A DNA stretch of 38,156 nucleotides from Acidobacteriota bacterium (GTDB lineage Bacteria > Acidobacteriota > Thermoanaerobaculia > UBA5066 > Gp7-AA6), in contig JAIVJS010000033.1 in NCBI GenBank assembly GCA_020199905.1, positions 1 through 38,156 on the forward strand. Direction: 5' to 3'. The notes under the pieces are model-generated. The model had not been told where the DNA came from. It saw only the letters and a list, made by a program, of their open reading frames with translations, and made no database searches. The position numbers and the translations under genes were made by a program. Every line of letters begins with the position of its first letter. The stretch's first letter is position 1. Positions 1 to 7,065 of the stretch are shown here, in pieces.

Positions 1-318
1 GCCGACATCGAAGCGCGGGCGCGAGAGCGCTTCGAAAAACTCGGGATGACATCAACGGCGGAGCGCAACGGGGTCCTCTTCTACATCGCTCCCCGAATCC
101 GGAAGTTCCAGATCCTGGGCGACGCCGGAGTCCACGAGAAGTGCGGCGACGATTTCTGGAAGGCGACCGCGACCGGGATGGAGGAGGCCTTCCGCAGAGG
201 CGAGTTCACCGAGGGCGTCGTGGCCGGAATCGACCGGATCGGCGAGATCCTGAAGGCCCACTTCCCGCAGGGGCCGGACGATCGGGACGAGCTGCCGAAT
301 GCGATTGATGAAGATTGA
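1..318 (+). CDS. TPM-domain protein, C-terminal part (cut by window edge)
   Basis: The reading frame is already open at base 1 and runs to a TGA at 316-318, so the true start lies outside the window; the first internal ATG is at 46. The visible 105 residues match the C-terminal half of a TPM (TLP18.3/Psb32/MOLO-1) domain: an FEKLGM...NGVLFYIAP stretch, a central 'ILGDAGVHEK' strand, and a helix ending 'GVVAGIDRIGEILKAHFP'. TPM proteins are usually membrane-anchored or exported, with weak phosphatase activity reported for some. No membrane anchor can be seen in this fragment. The C-terminus is acidic (about 15 residues rich in D/E). The stop codon sits inside a GATTGAGAAGTCGAG motif resembling the repeat next to the stop at 31766. 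Confidence 0.75.
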   Translation, partial: ADIEARARERFEKLGMTSTAERNGVLFYIAPRIRKFQILGDAGVHEKCGDDFWKATATGMEEAFRRGEFTEGVVAGIDRIGEILKAHFPQGPDDRDELPNAIDED

Positions 319-402
319 GAAGTCGAGCGTTCAGAAGGTCCTGGGGGCTCCCGAACCGCAGAAAAACGTTTGATACAGGCTCCTGGTCCCTCGATTCCGA
401 TC

Positions 403-465
403 GAGTTGACCGCGGAGGACCGCGGCCGTCTCGCTCCCGTTGGTCGCTCGGCTCCCGTTTCCCGG
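403..465 (+). repeat. Dispersed ~60-bp repeat, copy 1
   Basis: One of three copies in the window (others at 13200-13261 and, inverted, 25952-26009). About 38 bp at the centre are identical in all three, from the CCGCGG hexamer to GGCTCCCG. The left edge carries CCGCGG-N4-CCGCGG, which can fold as a short hairpin. This copy lies in the spacer before the rplU promoter. The rest of the 319-487 spacer shows no gene. Confidence 0.8.
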
Positions 466-487
466 TCCCCGTCTCCGTCTCAACCCC

Positions 488-515
488 TTGACATTCCACG
501 GTTAAACCATAGAAT
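488..515 (+). promoter_or_regulatory. Sigma-70 type promoter for rplU-rpmA
   Basis: A perfect TTGACA at 488-493 is followed after 16 bp by TAGAAT at 510-515 (5 of 6 to TATAAT). The predicted start is near 522, giving a leader of about 20 nt with GGGAGG at 533-538 just before the rplU ATG at 543. Confidence 0.75.
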
Positions 516-542
516 TCGCAGTTCTGCTTTTGGGAGGCCTCC

Positions 543-857
543 ATGTACGCGATCGTCCGCGCGGGCGGGAAACAGGTGAAGGTTGCGGCGGGCGATGTCC
601 TGCGGATCGAGACGCCGTCCGGTGACGTCTCGAAGGGCCGGGAGATCGTCCTTTCGGAGATCGTCTTCGTGGGAGGTCACGAAGGAAAAGAGCTCAAGAA
701 AACGGACGGGGTCTCGGTGAAGGCCACCGTGCTCGGACCGGTCAAGACGCGCAAGGTCCTCGTCTTCAAGAAAAAGCGCACCAAACAGTACCGCCGGACC
801 AAGGGCCACCGGCAGTCGATGATCGAAATCCGCATTCTCGGGATCGAAGGGGCGTAG
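543..857 (+). CDS. rplU: 50S ribosomal protein L21
   Basis: A 104-residue protein of usual L21 length. It begins MYAIVRAGGKQVKV, the standard L21 N-terminus, and has the C-terminal 'KKRTKQYRRTKGHRQ' rRNA-binding stretch. L21 binds 23S rRNA in the large subunit. A strong Shine-Dalgarno (GGGAGG) lies 5 nt before the ATG. It is first in the conserved block L21-L27-Obg-NadD-RsfS and stops 3 nt before rpmA, so the two are co-transcribed. Confidence 0.97.
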   Translation: MYAIVRAGGKQVKVAAGDVLRIETPSGDVSKGREIVLSEIVFVGGHEGKELKKTDGVSVKATVLGPVKTRKVLVFKKKRTKQYRRTKGHRQSMIEIRILGIEGA

Positions 858-860
858 TCC

Positions 861-1121
861 ATGGCACACAAAAAGGGGCAGGGCTCTTCCCGCAACGGCC
901 GCGACTCCAACTCGCAGCGGCTCGGCGTGAAGCGATTCGGGGGCCAGCTCGTGACGGGCGGCTCGATCCTCGTCCGGCAGCGGGGGACCCGATTCTTTCC
1001 GGGCGAGAACGTCGGTCGCGGCAAGGACGACACGCTGTTCGCGAAGATCGCCGGAATCGTCCGGTACAAGGACCGGGGCCGCGACGGCCGCGTCATCTCG
1101 ATCGAAGCGCCTCCGGCGTAG
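861..1121 (+). CDS. rpmA: 50S ribosomal protein L27
   Basis: An 86-residue protein of usual length starting [20 protein letters not shown], the diagnostic L27 N-terminus, with '[19 protein letters not shown]' in the core. The N-terminal tail reaches the peptidyl-transferase centre. There is no Firmicutes-type cleavable N-terminal extension, so the protein needs no processing. It starts 3 nt after rplU and ends at 1121, just before a short CTCTCAGC/CATCAGC-type repeat tract. Confidence 0.97.
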   Translation: MAHKKGQGSSRNGRDSNSQRLGVKRFGGQLVTGGSILVRQRGTRFFPGENVGRGKDDTLFAKIAGIVRYKDRGRDGRVISIEAPPA

Positions 1122-1190
1122 CTCTCAGCCATCAGCTCTCAGCTTTCAGCCCGAGAGCGACGGTCCGCGCAGCTGAAGGCTGACGGCTTC
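1122..1190. repeat. TCAGCT-type short repeat tract between rpmA and obgE
   Basis: Repeated units such as CTCTCAGC, CATCAGCTCTCAGC and CTTTCAGCCC are followed by the inverse-sense GCTGAAGGCTGACGGC, so the two ends can pair. The tract abuts the rpmA stop and ends right before the obgE ATG, leaving obgE without a recognisable Shine-Dalgarno. Similar tracts lie at 4785, 6236, 13128, 21838, 26941 and 31644. Confidence 0.7.
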
Positions 1191-1194
1191 CTCC

Positions 1195-2244
1195 ATGTTC
1201 ATCGATTCCGCTGAAATCCGCGTCAAGGCCGGAGACGGCGGCAACGGCTGCGTCGCTTTTCGCCGGGAGAAGTTCGTTCCGCGCGGCGGCCCTTCCGGCG
1301 GAGACGGCGGGCGCGGCGGCTCCGTTTACGCGGTGGCGGACCCTTCGTTCACGACCCTGTATCACCTCCGGCACCAGATGCTGTTCAAGGCGCAGAACGG
1401 CCAGCATGGAATGGGCTCCAACTGCCACGGCAGCACGGCGAGCGACGTGATGGTCCCGCTTCCTCTTGGCTCCGTCGTCGTCGATCCGGACTCGGGCGAG
1501 CGCGTGGCTGACCTGCTGCACGCGGGGGAGAAGGTCCTCCTGGCCGGCGGCGGCAACGGCGGATGGGGCAACCAGCACTTCGCCACCTCGACGCGGCAGG
1601 CGCCGCGGTTCGCGCGCAAGGGGTTGCCGGGCGCGGAGAGGCGCCTGACCATCGAGCTGAAGCTCCTCGCCGACGTGGCGATCGTGGGATTTCCGAACGC
1701 CGGGAAATCGACTCTCATCTCGGTAATCTCCGCCGCGAAGCCGAAGATCGCCGACTATCCCTTCACGACCCTGACGCCCAACCTCGGCGTCGTCCGCGGC
1801 GATGACCACCGCACTCTGGTCGTCGCCGACATTCCGGGGCTCATCGAAGGCGCGCATCTCGGGGCGGGTCTCGGCATCCGCTTTCTGAAGCACGTCGAGC
1901 GCTGCCGCCTGCTGTGCCATCTGGTGGACGCCTCGACGTCGGGCGACGCGGAGCACGACGTGGCCGTGCTCGAGGGGGAGCTCGAAGCCTTCTCCCCGGA
2001 GATCGCGTCCCGTCCCCGGCTTCTCGTGGCGTCCAAGTGCGACGCGGTCTCGGATCCGGACCGGCTCGAATCGATCCGCGCCGCCGCCCGCCGCCGGGGG
2101 CTTCCGTACCGCGCGATCTCCGCCGCGACGCGACTCGGGCTGGAAGACCTCGTGCGCGATTTCTTCCGGCTCGCCGGGGCCCGGGACGCGCTGCCGACGG
2201 TCTCGGGGGCCGCGACCCCCGACCCGGCCGTCTCCGAATCGTAA
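1195..2244 (+). CDS. obgE: Obg-family GTPase
   Basis: 349 residues: N-terminal glycine-rich Obg fold (about 1-158, with 'GGPSGGDGGRGGSVY') and a G domain (about 159-325). G1 is GFPNAGKST (165-173) and G3 is DIPGLIEGAH. The G4 position reads ASKCD instead of NKxD, and G5 is ISAAT. The C-terminal OCT domain found in some homologues is absent, with only a short acidic tail. Obg binds the 50S subunit, acts in late ribosome assembly and links to the stringent response. Its place after rpmA and before nadD is the common order. No clear ribosome-binding site precedes the ATG because a repeat tract fills that space. Confidence 0.95.
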   Translation: MFIDSAEIRVKAGDGGNGCVAFRREKFVPRGGPSGGDGGRGGSVYAVADPSFTTLYHLRHQMLFKAQNGQHGMGSNCHGSTASDVMVPLPLGSVVVDPDSGERVADLLHAGEKVLLAGGGNGGWGNQHFATSTRQAPRFARKGLPGAERRLTIELKLLADVAIVGFPNAGKSTLISVISAAKPKIADYPFTTLTPNLGVVRGDDHRTLVVADIPGLIEGAHLGAGLGIRFLKHVERCRLLCHLVDASTSGDAEHDVAVLEGELEAFSPEIASRPRLLVASKCDAVSDPDRLESIRAAARRRGLPYRAISAATRLGLEDLVRDFFRLAGARDALPTVSGAATPDPAVSES

Positions 2245-2246
2245 GA

Positions 2247-2852
2247 ATGCGCACGGGTGTCTTCGGCGGGACCTTCGATCCGGTGCATCTCGGCCACGTC
2301 GCGATGGCGGAGGCCGCGGCGATGAAGTTCGGGCTTTCGAGCGTCCTCTTCCTCCCCGCGCGGCTCTCTCCTCACAAGACGGCGCCTCCGACCGACGCGC
2401 GCCATCGCGTGGCGATGCTGGCGCTCGCCCTCGCGGGCCGGCCGGACTGGTCGATCGCCTTGGACGAGCTCGATCGCGAGGGGCCGTCCTTCACCGTCGA
2501 CACCCTGCGCGCTCTGTCGGCTCGCTCCTTGCAGCCCGATCTCCGGCTGTTGATGGGCACCGATACGCTCGCGGGCTTCGCCCGCTGGAAGGAGCCCGCC
2601 GAGATCGTCCGGCTGGCCCGGATCGCGGCGTTCTACCGGGACCCCTTCCGGGGAGAGGGCCTGGTCGTTCCGGACGTGGCCGGTCTGGCCGATCGGCTCG
2701 ACGTTTTCGACGCCGGATCGGTTAGAATCTCCTCGACGGAATTGAGAGAAAAGCTGTCCTCGGGGCAGCGGCCATCGGGGCTGGTGCCGCCCTCCGTCGC
2801 GGAGTACATTACGAAGCAGGGCCTCTACAGCGCGGGGGTCGTCCAGAGTTGA
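2247..2852 (+). CDS. nadD: Nicotinate-nucleotide adenylyltransferase
   Basis: 201 residues. It makes nicotinate adenine dinucleotide from NaMN and ATP in NAD biosynthesis. The N-terminus has the nucleotidyltransferase motif GGTFDPVHLGH (residues 7-17) and the C-terminus has ISSTELREKL, the ISST/SxTxxR-type motif of NadD. I chose the ATG at 2247, 2 nt after the obgE stop; the open frame extends far upstream only as an overlap with obgE. The stop TGA overlaps the TTG start of rsfS. Confidence 0.93.
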   Translation: MRTGVFGGTFDPVHLGHVAMAEAAAMKFGLSSVLFLPARLSPHKTAPPTDARHRVAMLALALAGRPDWSIALDELDREGPSFTVDTLRALSARSLQPDLRLLMGTDTLAGFARWKEPAEIVRLARIAAFYRDPFRGEGLVVPDVAGLADRLDVFDAGSVRISSTELREKLSSGQRPSGLVPPSVAEYITKQGLYSAGVVQS

Positions 2853-3202
2853 ACGACCTGTCCGCCCGCGACCGGGTTCGGGAAGGCCTCTCCGCCGCTC
2901 TGGATAAGAAAGCCTCTGCCGTTCTCGTTTTCAATCTGACCGAGCTGACGACGATGGCCGATTATTTCGTCCTGTCGACGGCCGGTTCGGACCGGCAGGC
3001 TCGCGCGATCTCCGACGCGATCACCGAGGTCCTCGGACCCGCGCTTTCGGTCGAGGGCCTGGAGACGGCGAACTGGATCCTCATGGATTACGGAGACGTG
3101 GTCTTTCACGTCTTCCAGGAAGAGGCCCGCCGGTTCTACGCTCTGGAGCGGCTCTGGGGCGACGCGGAGAATGAGACGGGCCGCTTCGCCGCCCGGTCCT
3201 GA
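2849..3202 (+). CDS. rsfS: Ribosomal silencing factor RsfS (DUF143)
   Basis: 117 residues, usual length. The signature '[28 protein letters not shown]' region and '[31 protein letters not shown]' are typical of RsfS, which binds L14 and blocks subunit joining during starvation. The start is TTG, overlapping the nadD stop as TTGA, so translation is probably coupled. The 3' end overlaps the next gene by 32 nt. Confidence 0.93.
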   Translation: MNDLSARDRVREGLSAALDKKASAVLVFNLTELTTMADYFVLSTAGSDRQARAISDAITEVLGPALSVEGLETANWILMDYGDVVFHVFQEEARRFYALERLWGDAENETGRFAARS

Positions 3203-4196
3203 CGTCGAGGCTTCCGGCGCCGATGCCGACGGGCTGACGGCCCGCGCCGAACCCCGCCGCCGGGGCTCGCTCCGTTCCCTCTTCTCGACCCGTCACCGGC
3301 CCCTGGCGCGCGAGATCGTCGCGCTCGAGCGCGCGCTCGATCTTCCGAGCACCGTCCTTCTCGTCGGCGAGAGCGGCACGGGGAAGGACCGGCTCGCCCG
3401 AGCCCTGCACGACGCGTCTCTGAGGGCGGAACGTCCTTTCGTCCGGGTCGACGCGGCGAATCTCTCCGACGACCTGTTCGAAAGCGAGCTCTTCGGCCAC
3501 GAACGCGGCGCCTTCACGGGCGCCGTCTCCGCGAAGCGGGGACTTCTCGAAGTCGCCGGCGATGGGACGGTCTATCTGGACGAAGTCTCCTCCCTTTCGC
3601 CGGCGGCGCAGGCGAAGTTTCTGCGCGTGCTCCAGGAGCGGACGTTCCGGAGACTCGGGGGCGTGACGAACCATCCCTTTCGCGCGCGGCTCGTCGTGTC
3701 CTCCCGGCGGGCGCTTTCGGGACTCGTGGAGCAGGGCCTCTTCCGCGCCGATCTCTTCTATCGAATCGACGTGGTCTCGCTCCGTCTTCCGGCGCTCGCC
3801 GAGCGGCGGGAAGACGTGCTTCCGCTCGCCCGCACCTTCCTGAAGCGGGCCGCGCGCACGTACGGCACTCCGGCGCGCCGCTTCACGGACGAGGCGGAAG
3901 CGGCGCTTCTGCGCCACACGTGGCCGGGAAACGTCCGGGAGCTTCTGCACGTCGTCGAGCGCGCGGCCCTCGCGTCCGCGGCGCCCGAGGTCTCTCCCGC
4001 GGACCTTCCCATGGGATCGTTCGGGGCGCCGGAAGCGCTCCTCGCCGCCGCCGTCGAGCGCCGCTGGACGCTGAAGGAACTCTCCGAGGTCTACATCGAA
4101 GAGACGCTGCGCCGCGCCGGCGGGAACCGCACTCTCGCCGCCAGGCGGCTGGGAATCTCCCGCAAGTCTCTCTGGGAGCGCTCCCGCAAGAAGTAA
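3171..4196 (+). CDS. Sigma-54 activator without sensor domain
   Basis: 341 residues. An AAA+ domain (about 40-270) carries Walker A GESGTGK (66-72), the sigma-54 contact loop GAFTGA (113-118), Walker B VYLDE (134-138) and the 'WPGNVREL' motif. A Fis-type helix-turn-helix lies at the C-terminus ('[28 protein letters not shown]'). There is no receiver, GAF or PAS domain; only about 40 basic, low-complexity residues precede the AAA+ core. It should therefore be controlled by abundance or by a partner, like PspF-type activators. The ATG at 3171 lies inside rsfS, so it is probably read as the last gene of the rplU block. Its targets are not evident. Confidence 0.88.
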   Translation: MRRAASPPGPDVEASGADADGLTARAEPRRRGSLRSLFSTRHRPLAREIVALERALDLPSTVLLVGESGTGKDRLARALHDASLRAERPFVRVDAANLSDDLFESELFGHERGAFTGAVSAKRGLLEVAGDGTVYLDEVSSLSPAAQAKFLRVLQERTFRRLGGVTNHPFRARLVVSSRRALSGLVEQGLFRADLFYRIDVVSLRLPALAERREDVLPLARTFLKRAARTYGTPARRFTDEAEAALLRHTWPGNVRELLHVVERAALASAAPEVSPADLPMGSFGAPEALLAAAVERRWTLKELSEVYIEETLRRAGGNRTLAARRLGISRKSLWERSRKK

Positions 4197-4340
4197 GAAA
4201 ATCCGGCACGGAGCGCGATTCGAGACCAGGAGGCCAGGGCTGATCTCCGCGGTCCCCCAAGTCAAAACCCCGGTTTTAAGCCCGTTTCGCGGTCCCCGGC
4301 CCCGCCGCCCACCTGGCCGACCCGCCCAGGAATTCTCGGT

Positions 4341-4346
4341 TATGAT
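4341..4346 (+). promoter_or_regulatory. Possible -10 element for the dksA-like gene
   Basis: TATGAT (5 of 6 to TATAAT) sits 51 nt before the ATG at 4397, in a 200-nt spacer. I see no convincing -35 at the right distance. An AAAACC-CC-GGTTTT inverted repeat lies upstream at 4264-4277. Confidence 0.3.
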
Positions 4347-4396
4347 CTCGCGTTCGAAATCGAACCCGCGCCGCGCGGGAAGAAAGAGAAGGAACC

Positions 4397-4786
4397 ATGG
4401 CGACGACCAGCGCGCGCCCCGTGAAGATGCCGAAAAAGGACCTCGAGCGGTTTCGCCGACTCCTCATGGAGAAGAAGGCGAGCCTCTCCGCGGACCTCGC
4501 CAAGACCCGCAGCGCCGAGGAGGAAACCGGCGATGAAGCGACGCAGGACATTGCCGACAAGGCCGTCTCCTCGTACACGCGCGAGTTCCTCTACTCTCTT
4601 TCGGACAACGACCGGAACACCCTCCTTCTGATCGACCAGGCGCTCGGCCGGATCGATGACGGATCGTACGGGCACTGCCAGAACTGCGGCGTCACGATGA
4701 ACGAGAAGCGATTGAATGCCGTGCCGTGGGCGCCGCATTGCGTCGACTGCCAGGAGCTCGCCGAAAAGGGGCTGCTCGAAGGCTGA
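4397..4786 (+). CDS. DksA/TraR-family C4 zinc-finger protein
   Basis: 129 residues. An N-terminal coiled-coil (about 12-75) carries the acidic tip motif DIADKA (D51, D54, A56), matching the DxxDxA of true DksA proteins. A C-terminal C4 zinc finger has C94/C97 and C115/C118. DksA proteins insert in the RNA polymerase secondary channel and, with (p)ppGpp, retune promoters. The intact tip motif argues for a real transcription role, unlike degenerate TraR-like copies. GAAGGAA precedes the ATG. The stop runs into a CTGACGGCTGA repeat. Confidence 0.88.
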   Translation: MATTSARPVKMPKKDLERFRRLLMEKKASLSADLAKTRSAEEETGDEATQDIADKAVSSYTREFLYSLSDNDRNTLLLIDQALGRIDDGSYGHCQNCGVTMNEKRLNAVPWAPHCVDCQELAEKGLLEG

Positions 4787-4800
4787 CGGCTGATCCGTCG

Positions 4801-4848
4801 GTCGTCCGTGGACCGCGGCCCGGGTTCGACCGGGGGGGGACGGACGAC
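4801..4848. repeat. Nine-bp stem hairpin between the dksA-like gene and holA
   Basis: GTCGTCCGT (4801-4809) pairs perfectly with ACGGACGAC (4840-4848), with a GC-rich inner part that can fold further. There is no T-tract, so it is not a standard intrinsic terminator. It lies between short CTGA-type repeats on both sides. Confidence 0.45.
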
Positions 4849-4874
4849 TGAAAACTGAGAACGGAGAACTCTTC

Positions 4875-6236
4875 ATGCCGCGCGCGAAGTTCTCTGCCGA
4901 CGCGGTTCCCGCTTTCGCGCAGGCGCCTTCGGTCATCCTCGTCACCGGCGACGTCGCGTTCTTCGTGGAGGAGAAGGCGGGCCAGGTCTTCGAGAAGCTC
5001 GCCGGCCGCGACGGGGAGGCGATTCGATTCGGGGATGAAGCTCCCGCGGACGGAATCGCGGACGCGCTTTTGAACCGGTCTCTCTTCTCACCGCGTCGCG
5101 TCGTCGGATTCGACATCGGCCGGCTTCTCGGCACGGACTCCGCCGGCGTCCTTCTCGAGAAGGCGGCGGAGGCGTGGACGCGCGGAACGCCCTCGAGCCG
5201 GCGGGAGGCGTTCCGCCACACGCGCGCCGTTCTCTCGGCGCTCGGGCTCGGGGCGGGAGGCGACCCCGCGGAGACGGCGGAAGCGATTGCGAAGAAGACG
5301 CGCCGTAAAGAGGCCGCGCCGATCCTGGCGGAGATCCTCGAGGAGCTTCCCGAAGAGAAGGGCGGCTCCGCGGCGCTGCAGAGCGCGATCCGGCTCCTCC
5401 TGGAGCGCGGCAACGACGGGATGGTCGCCGTCGTGACGGCGACGGCGCCCCCGGCGGGAGGCCTGCTCGCCGAAATCGCTGCCAAGGGTCTGGTTCTCGA
5501 GATCCAGATCGGCGACAAACACGACTCGGCGGCGCCCGAGCTGCAGCGTCTCGCGCGGGCGCGCGCGAAGGAGGGGGACGTCAGCGTCGATGCGGACGCC
5601 ATCCAGCGGCTTCTCGTCCAGACAGACTTCGTTCCCGCGATCTTCGCGGCCGAGCTCGACAAGCTCCTCGAGGTGGCGGGACCGGGAGGGCGTGTCTCCG
5701 CCGCGGACGTGCGCCAGAACGTCGAGGACGCGGCCTCGGAGGACGTCTACCCGTTCTTCGACGCGATCGGGCGCCGCGACTCCGCCGACGCCCTCGCCCG
5801 TCTTTCGCGGCTCTTCTCGGACAGGCCCGTGCGGGCGGGCGACCGGGAGGTGGACACGGAGCGGCAGTGGGAGTTCCAGTTCCTCGCGATGGTCACCGGC
5901 GAGATCCGCCACATGCTCCTGATTCGAGCGGCGCTCGCCGAACCGGGCGCGCCCTCCTTCGACCGGAACATGTCCTACCCGGTGTTCCAGGCCCGCGTGC
6001 TCCCGCGGCTCGCGGAGCCGGTCGTTCCCTTCGGGCGCTCTCCGTTCGCCGCCCGCAGCGGATCCGTCGCGGGGTATCTCTGGTTCAAGGCGGCCCAGCG
6101 CGCTTCCCGGTACACGATTCCCGAGCTCGCGCGCGCCCTCGCCCGCGCCGCCGAGGTGGACGTCCAGCTGAAGAACTCCACGCCGCCGCTCGAAGCGCTG
6201 ACCGCCTGGATCGGAGGACTGCTCGCGGGCAAGTAA
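4875..6236 (+). CDS. holA: DNA polymerase III subunit delta
   Basis: 453 residues, longer than the usual ~340. It opens the beta clamp within the clamp loader. The N-terminal 'VILVTGDVAFFVEEKAGQVFEKLAG' and the 'RVVGFD' strand are the HolA nucleotide-binding fold. The 'DFVPAIFAAELDKLLEVAGPGGRVSAADV...EDVYPFFDAIGRRD' region is the family's most conserved part. The extra length comes mainly from a roughly 65-residue insertion near residues 95-165. The ATG follows GGAGAA with good spacing. The gene ends at a TCGGTAATCAGTT repeat. Confidence 0.87.
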   Translation: MPRAKFSADAVPAFAQAPSVILVTGDVAFFVEEKAGQVFEKLAGRDGEAIRFGDEAPADGIADALLNRSLFSPRRVVGFDIGRLLGTDSAGVLLEKAAEAWTRGTPSSRREAFRHTRAVLSALGLGAGGDPAETAEAIAKKTRRKEAAPILAEILEELPEEKGGSAALQSAIRLLLERGNDGMVAVVTATAPPAGGLLAEIAAKGLVLEIQIGDKHDSAAPELQRLARARAKEGDVSVDADAIQRLLVQTDFVPAIFAAELDKLLEVAGPGGRVSAADVRQNVEDAASEDVYPFFDAIGRRDSADALARLSRLFSDRPVRAGDREVDTERQWEFQFLAMVTGEIRHMLLIRAALAEPGAPSFDRNMSYPVFQARVLPRLAEPVVPFGRSPFAARSGSVAGYLWFKAAQRASRYTIPELARALARAAEVDVQLKNSTPPLEALTAWIGGLLAGK

Positions 6237-6275
6237 TCGGTAATCAGTTCCGATTTATCCGTCGTCAGTTCTCGC
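6236..6275. repeat. ATCAGTT/GTCAGTT short repeat tract
   Basis: GGTAATCAGTTCC and CGTCGTCAGTTCT units start at the holA stop codon. They belong to the same family as the tract at 13128-13165. No gene lies between here and the truncated SDR. Confidence 0.5.
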
Positions 6276-6344
6276 GAAGCGGCTTGCTTTTAATTTGGTT
6301 CGGGTGATCGATCGCCGCCCGTCATCCCGGCCCTCTCCCCGCAA

Positions 6345-7055
6345 GCGGGCATCGGGCGCGCGATTGCGGAGCAACTGTGTCTCGCGGGCGCCCGCGTCGC
6401 GGTCGGCTACCGGTCGGACGAGAACGCCGCCAACGGTCTGATCCGGGAGCTCCGGAGGACGGGCGGCGAGGCGATGGCGCTCGCCGGCGACGTCGCCGAT
6501 CCGGGACAGGCGCGCCAGCTCGTCCGGGACGTCGTCGCCGCCTGGGAGCGCCTCGACATCGTCGTGAACAACGCGGGGATCTGGGAGGCCGACGAGGCGG
6601 GCCGGGGAGACCTCGACGTCTGGGATCGAACGCTCGCCGTGAACCTTCGCGGCGCGTACCTCGTGACCGACGCCGCGATTCCTCACCTCGCGCAAACGGC
6701 CGGCTGCATCGTGTTCGTCTCCTCCACGGCGGGCCAGCGCGGAGAGGCGGGGCATTCCGCGTACGCAGCGAGCAAGGGAGCGCTGATCTCCTACACGAAG
6801 TCGCTCGCCGCGGAGCTCGGCCCGAAGGGGATCCGGGTCAACTGCGTGGCCCCGGGATGGGTCGAGACGGACATGACCTCGGCGGCGTTCGAGGACCCGG
6901 CGCGCCGCTCCGAGATCGAGGCGTCGATCCCGCTCGGTCGCGTCGCGGCCCCGAAGGACGTCGCGGGGGCGGTGCTCTTTCTGGTGTCGGAGCTCGCGAG
7001 GCATCTCCAGGGCGAAGTCGTCAACGTCAACGGCGGGAGCGTGCTCGTCGGCTGA
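6345..7055 (+). pseudogene. SDR oxidoreductase (FabG-like), 5' end lost
   Basis: Translating from 6345 gives a good short-chain dehydrogenase: the end of the cofactor motif (AGIGRAIAEQL), NNAG, catalytic S plus YAASK, and the C-terminal 'VAPGWVETDMTS...NVNGGS'. The start is missing. The expected beta-strand and TGxxxGIG begin as 'ALSPQAGIG', and no ATG, GTG or TTG lies in frame between a stop at 6291 and the Met at 6474, which is downstream of the cofactor loop. Just before the join (6326-6341) is a 16-nt CCCGGCCCTCTCCCCG word shared with the palindrome at 36076. The gene is thus truncated by a repeat or is an assembly junction. Such enzymes reduce or oxidise NAD(P)-linked alcohol/ketone groups; the substrate is unknown. 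Confidence 0.75.
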
Positions 7056-7065
7056 CGGGCGAACC

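Noticed and set aside
861-880. TGGCAC at the rpmA start as a sigma-54 -24 element
   Set aside because: It is the Met-Ala-His codons of L27, and no -12 element follows.
4815-4850. T-arm-like GGGTTCGACC that could suggest a tRNA
   Set aside because: No acceptor stem, anticodon arm or CCA-like 3' end can be drawn around it; it lies inside the 4801-4848 hairpin.
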